A stretch of 64,000 nucleotides of DNA from an uncultured Lachnospiraceae bacterium (GTDB lineage: Bacteria > Bacillota > Clostridia > Lachnospirales > Lachnospiraceae): assembly GCA_900548905.1 (NCBI GenBank), contig URMK01000028.1, positions 1 to 64,000 on the forward strand. The letters are read 5' to 3'. Shown in pieces: positions 62,048-64,000 of this stretch. How positions within the stretch are numbered: the first letter of the stretch is position 1; each line of letters opens with the position of its first letter. The position numbers were made by a program, and so were the translations under genes. The notes under the pieces were generated by a model. The model was given only the letters and a program-made list of their open reading frames with translations, did no database searches and was not told the origin of the DNA.

Positions 62048-64000
62048 GTCACCACCTTTGCGGTGGTGTGGATTGAAATCACGTCACCGACAGTCTGGGT
62101 AGGCTGGAAGGAGTCACCACCTTTGCGGTGGTGTGGATTGAAATCACAAATTTATTAAGCTTTGTTATAGTCCGGCTGTGTCACCACCTTTGCGGTGGTG
62201 TGGATTGAAATCCATAAAACCTTCCAGTGTTTTCAGACTGGACATGGTCACCACCTTTGCGGTGGTGTGGATTGAAATTCCGGTTGCCCCACATATTCCG
62301 GGAATACAAATACGTCACCACCTTTGCGGTGGTGTGGATTGAAATCGCAGTTGGAACTTACGTTGCCAAAAGCTTTAGAGTCACCACCTTTGCGGTGGTG
62401 TGGATTGAAATCTCAAATGACGAGATGCAGTCCAGCATTGTGTACGAGTCACCACCTTTGCGGTGGTGTGGATTGAAATCGTCTGCCGGAACGCCATTAA
62501 TTACAGCCCCTAAGTCACCACCTTTGCGGTGGTGTGGATTGAAATACCTATATTTTTGCTGTCCTAACGGCATGACGGGGTCACCACCTTTGCGGTGGTG
62601 TGGATTGAAATCCACAAATGTTTTACCCAGACCCATTTTTAAAAAGTCACCACCTTTGCGGTGGTGTGGATTGAAATATAAAATAATATCTCCCGTGCCA
62701 TGAGTGGGTTTTCGTCACCACCTTTGCGGTGGTGTGGATTGAAATACAGGTGACCGGTGAGAATCAAGTGCAATTAGGGTCACCACCTTTGCGGTGGTGT
62801 GGATTGAAATTGCTCCCGTAAATATCGTTGTACAGCTTTTTATCGTCACCACCTTTGCGGTGGTGTGGATTGAAATTCCCCAACTCCGCTACCCCGGCAA
62901 GGGGTTTTACGTCACCACCTTTGCGGTGGTGTGGATTGAAATCCTCCCTCAATACGCCAATTGCACGGCGCGTTGGTCACCACCTTTGCGGTGGTGTGGA
63001 TTGAAATCATACAAATAAAGCGGCCTTTACGGCATATAGCAGTCACCACCTTTGCGGTGGTGTGGATTGAAATGACGTTATAAGCTTCCTCGCCCTGGTC
63101 TTACGTTGTCACCACCTTTGCGGTGGTGTGGATTGAAATTGATGTAAAAATTTTCTTTAAGCAATTAGATGCAGTCACCACCTTTGCGGTGGTGTGGATT
63201 GAAATAACATTATTTCATGGACTCTTTCTACTTCATCGGTCACCACCTTTGCGGTGGTGTGGATTGAAATTTCCCGATACGATATAGATGTATATGAGCG
63301 TGTGGTCACCACCTTTGCGGTGGTGTGGATTGAAATACGTTATCTGTGGACGATAAGATTATGCTTATGGGGTCACCACCTTTGCGGTGGTGTGGATTGA
63401 AATATAAATGAATATCCTGGTACTCTGATAGCCCTTGGTCACCACCTTTGCGGTGGTGTGGATTGAAATGTCTACTTTATCTTCCATATTTGTAAAGCCA
63501 TTGTCACCACCTTTGCGGTGGTGTGGATTGAAATCCGTCTGGATCGTGCTGCTCTACCAGGTAATGGGTCACCACCTTTGCGGTGGTGTGGATTGAAATC
63601 AAGAAGCAAATTTCCAAGGTGCGCCGATGCGTGGGTCACCACCTTTGCGGTGGTGTGGATTGAAATCTTTCTCTGGCCGGAAACGGACCATTGGAGGAAA
63701 GTCACCACCTTTGCGGTGGTGTGGATTGAAATTCCTTTCTATGCCTGCTGCCAGCGTCAATGCTAGTCACCACCTTTGCGGTGGTGTGGATTGAAATACT
63801 ATTGTCTATTTTCGTTTTTACGCGGATTTCCGTCACCACCTTTGCGGTGGTGTGGATTGAAATAGAATAATGTCACCGTAATGTCACGGCCAAACAGTCA
63901 CCACCTTTGCGGTGGTGTGGATTGAAATTTTATACTCGGCGTGCCAGCGCCTGTATAAACAGTCACCACCTTTGCGGTGGTGTGGATTGAAATCGCGCTT
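62048..64000 (+). CRISPR. CRISPR array 2 (type I-C), at least 30 repeats, cut by the window end
   Basis: The 32-nt repeat starts GTCACCACC, loops TTTGC, continues GGTGGT and ends GTGGATTGAAAT. Repeats start at 62048, 62113, 62180, 62247, 62314, 62380, 62448, 62514, 62580, 62646, 62714, 62779, 62845, 62911, 62976, 63042, 63108, 63174, 63239, 63305, 63372, 63438, 63503, 63568, 63635, 63701, 63766, 63832, 63897 and 63962. All look identical, and 29 full spacers of about 33-36 nt are present; a 30th begins at 63994. Uniform repeats and length suggest this is the active array. No spacer repeats one of array 1 by eye. Confidence 0.98.

Noticed and set aside
62227..63766. Frames through array 2 with repeated TFAVVWIEI or NPHHRKGGD peptides
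   Set aside because: They are translations of the 32-nt repeats.

Overview
The window looks like the chromosome of a gut-type Lachnospiraceae (Clostridia, Bacillota). The support is moderate GC with AGGAGG-type ribosome sites, many YesM/YesN-type histidine kinase and AraC-type regulator pairs beside lipoprotein-dependent sugar ABC importers, FlxA-like and CD3324-like small proteins, and a type I-C CRISPR-Cas locus. The genus cannot be fixed from sequence reading alone; an Eisenbergiella- or Hungatella-like organism is a guess.

Layout. 0.2-2.7 kb: LytTR response regulator and GHKL sensor kinase (overlapping) and a coiled-coil small protein. 2.9-6.4 kb: AraC/GyrI-type regulator, cupin, APH-fold kinase and MazG-like gene. 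6.5-11.3 kb: an oxidative pentose-phosphate operon (rpiA, 6-phosphogluconolactonase, gnd, zwf) behind a near-perfect promoter overlapped by a palindrome. 11.6-19.2 kb: a first glycan locus (kinase, regulator, lipoprotein, two permeases, GH5). 19.3-25.0 kb: an accessory patch of acetyltransferases, methyltransferases and an MFS exporter. 25.2-41.2 kb: a second, larger glycan locus (kinase, regulator, YetA/PcRGLX-like rhamnogalacturonan lyase, LplA/B/C-like importer, GH2, GH43, SGNH esterase and a wrecked GH42), consistent with use of rhamnogalacturonan-I or its galactan/arabinan side chains. Three promoters in this locus share a 31-bp box at a fixed distance from the -10, so one regulator, probably the adjacent AraC-type response regulator, may control them all.

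40.7-49.6 kb is a decay zone. Small accessory genes (GNAT, YdcF-like, nitroreductase, Ntn hydrolase, VOC) alternate with gene remnants. At least two of these (GH42 and a P-loop kinase) kept both ends and lost the middle. A hybrid sensor kinase follows at 49.8-52.2 kb.

53-64 kb is a complete type I-C CRISPR-Cas system in one direction: array 1, cas3-cas5c-cas8c(cas11c)-cas7c-cas4-cas1-cas2, array 2. The two arrays use repeats with the same 3' handle but entirely different stem sequences. Each array is preceded, at 127 and 126 nt, by the same 45-nt hairpin element, which is otherwise unexplained. Array 1 has 12 good repeats plus a degenerate terminal one, with two spacers duplicated as a block. 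Array 2 has at least 30 repeats and runs off the window. An in-frame internal start with a strong ribosome site inside cas8c should give Cas11c.
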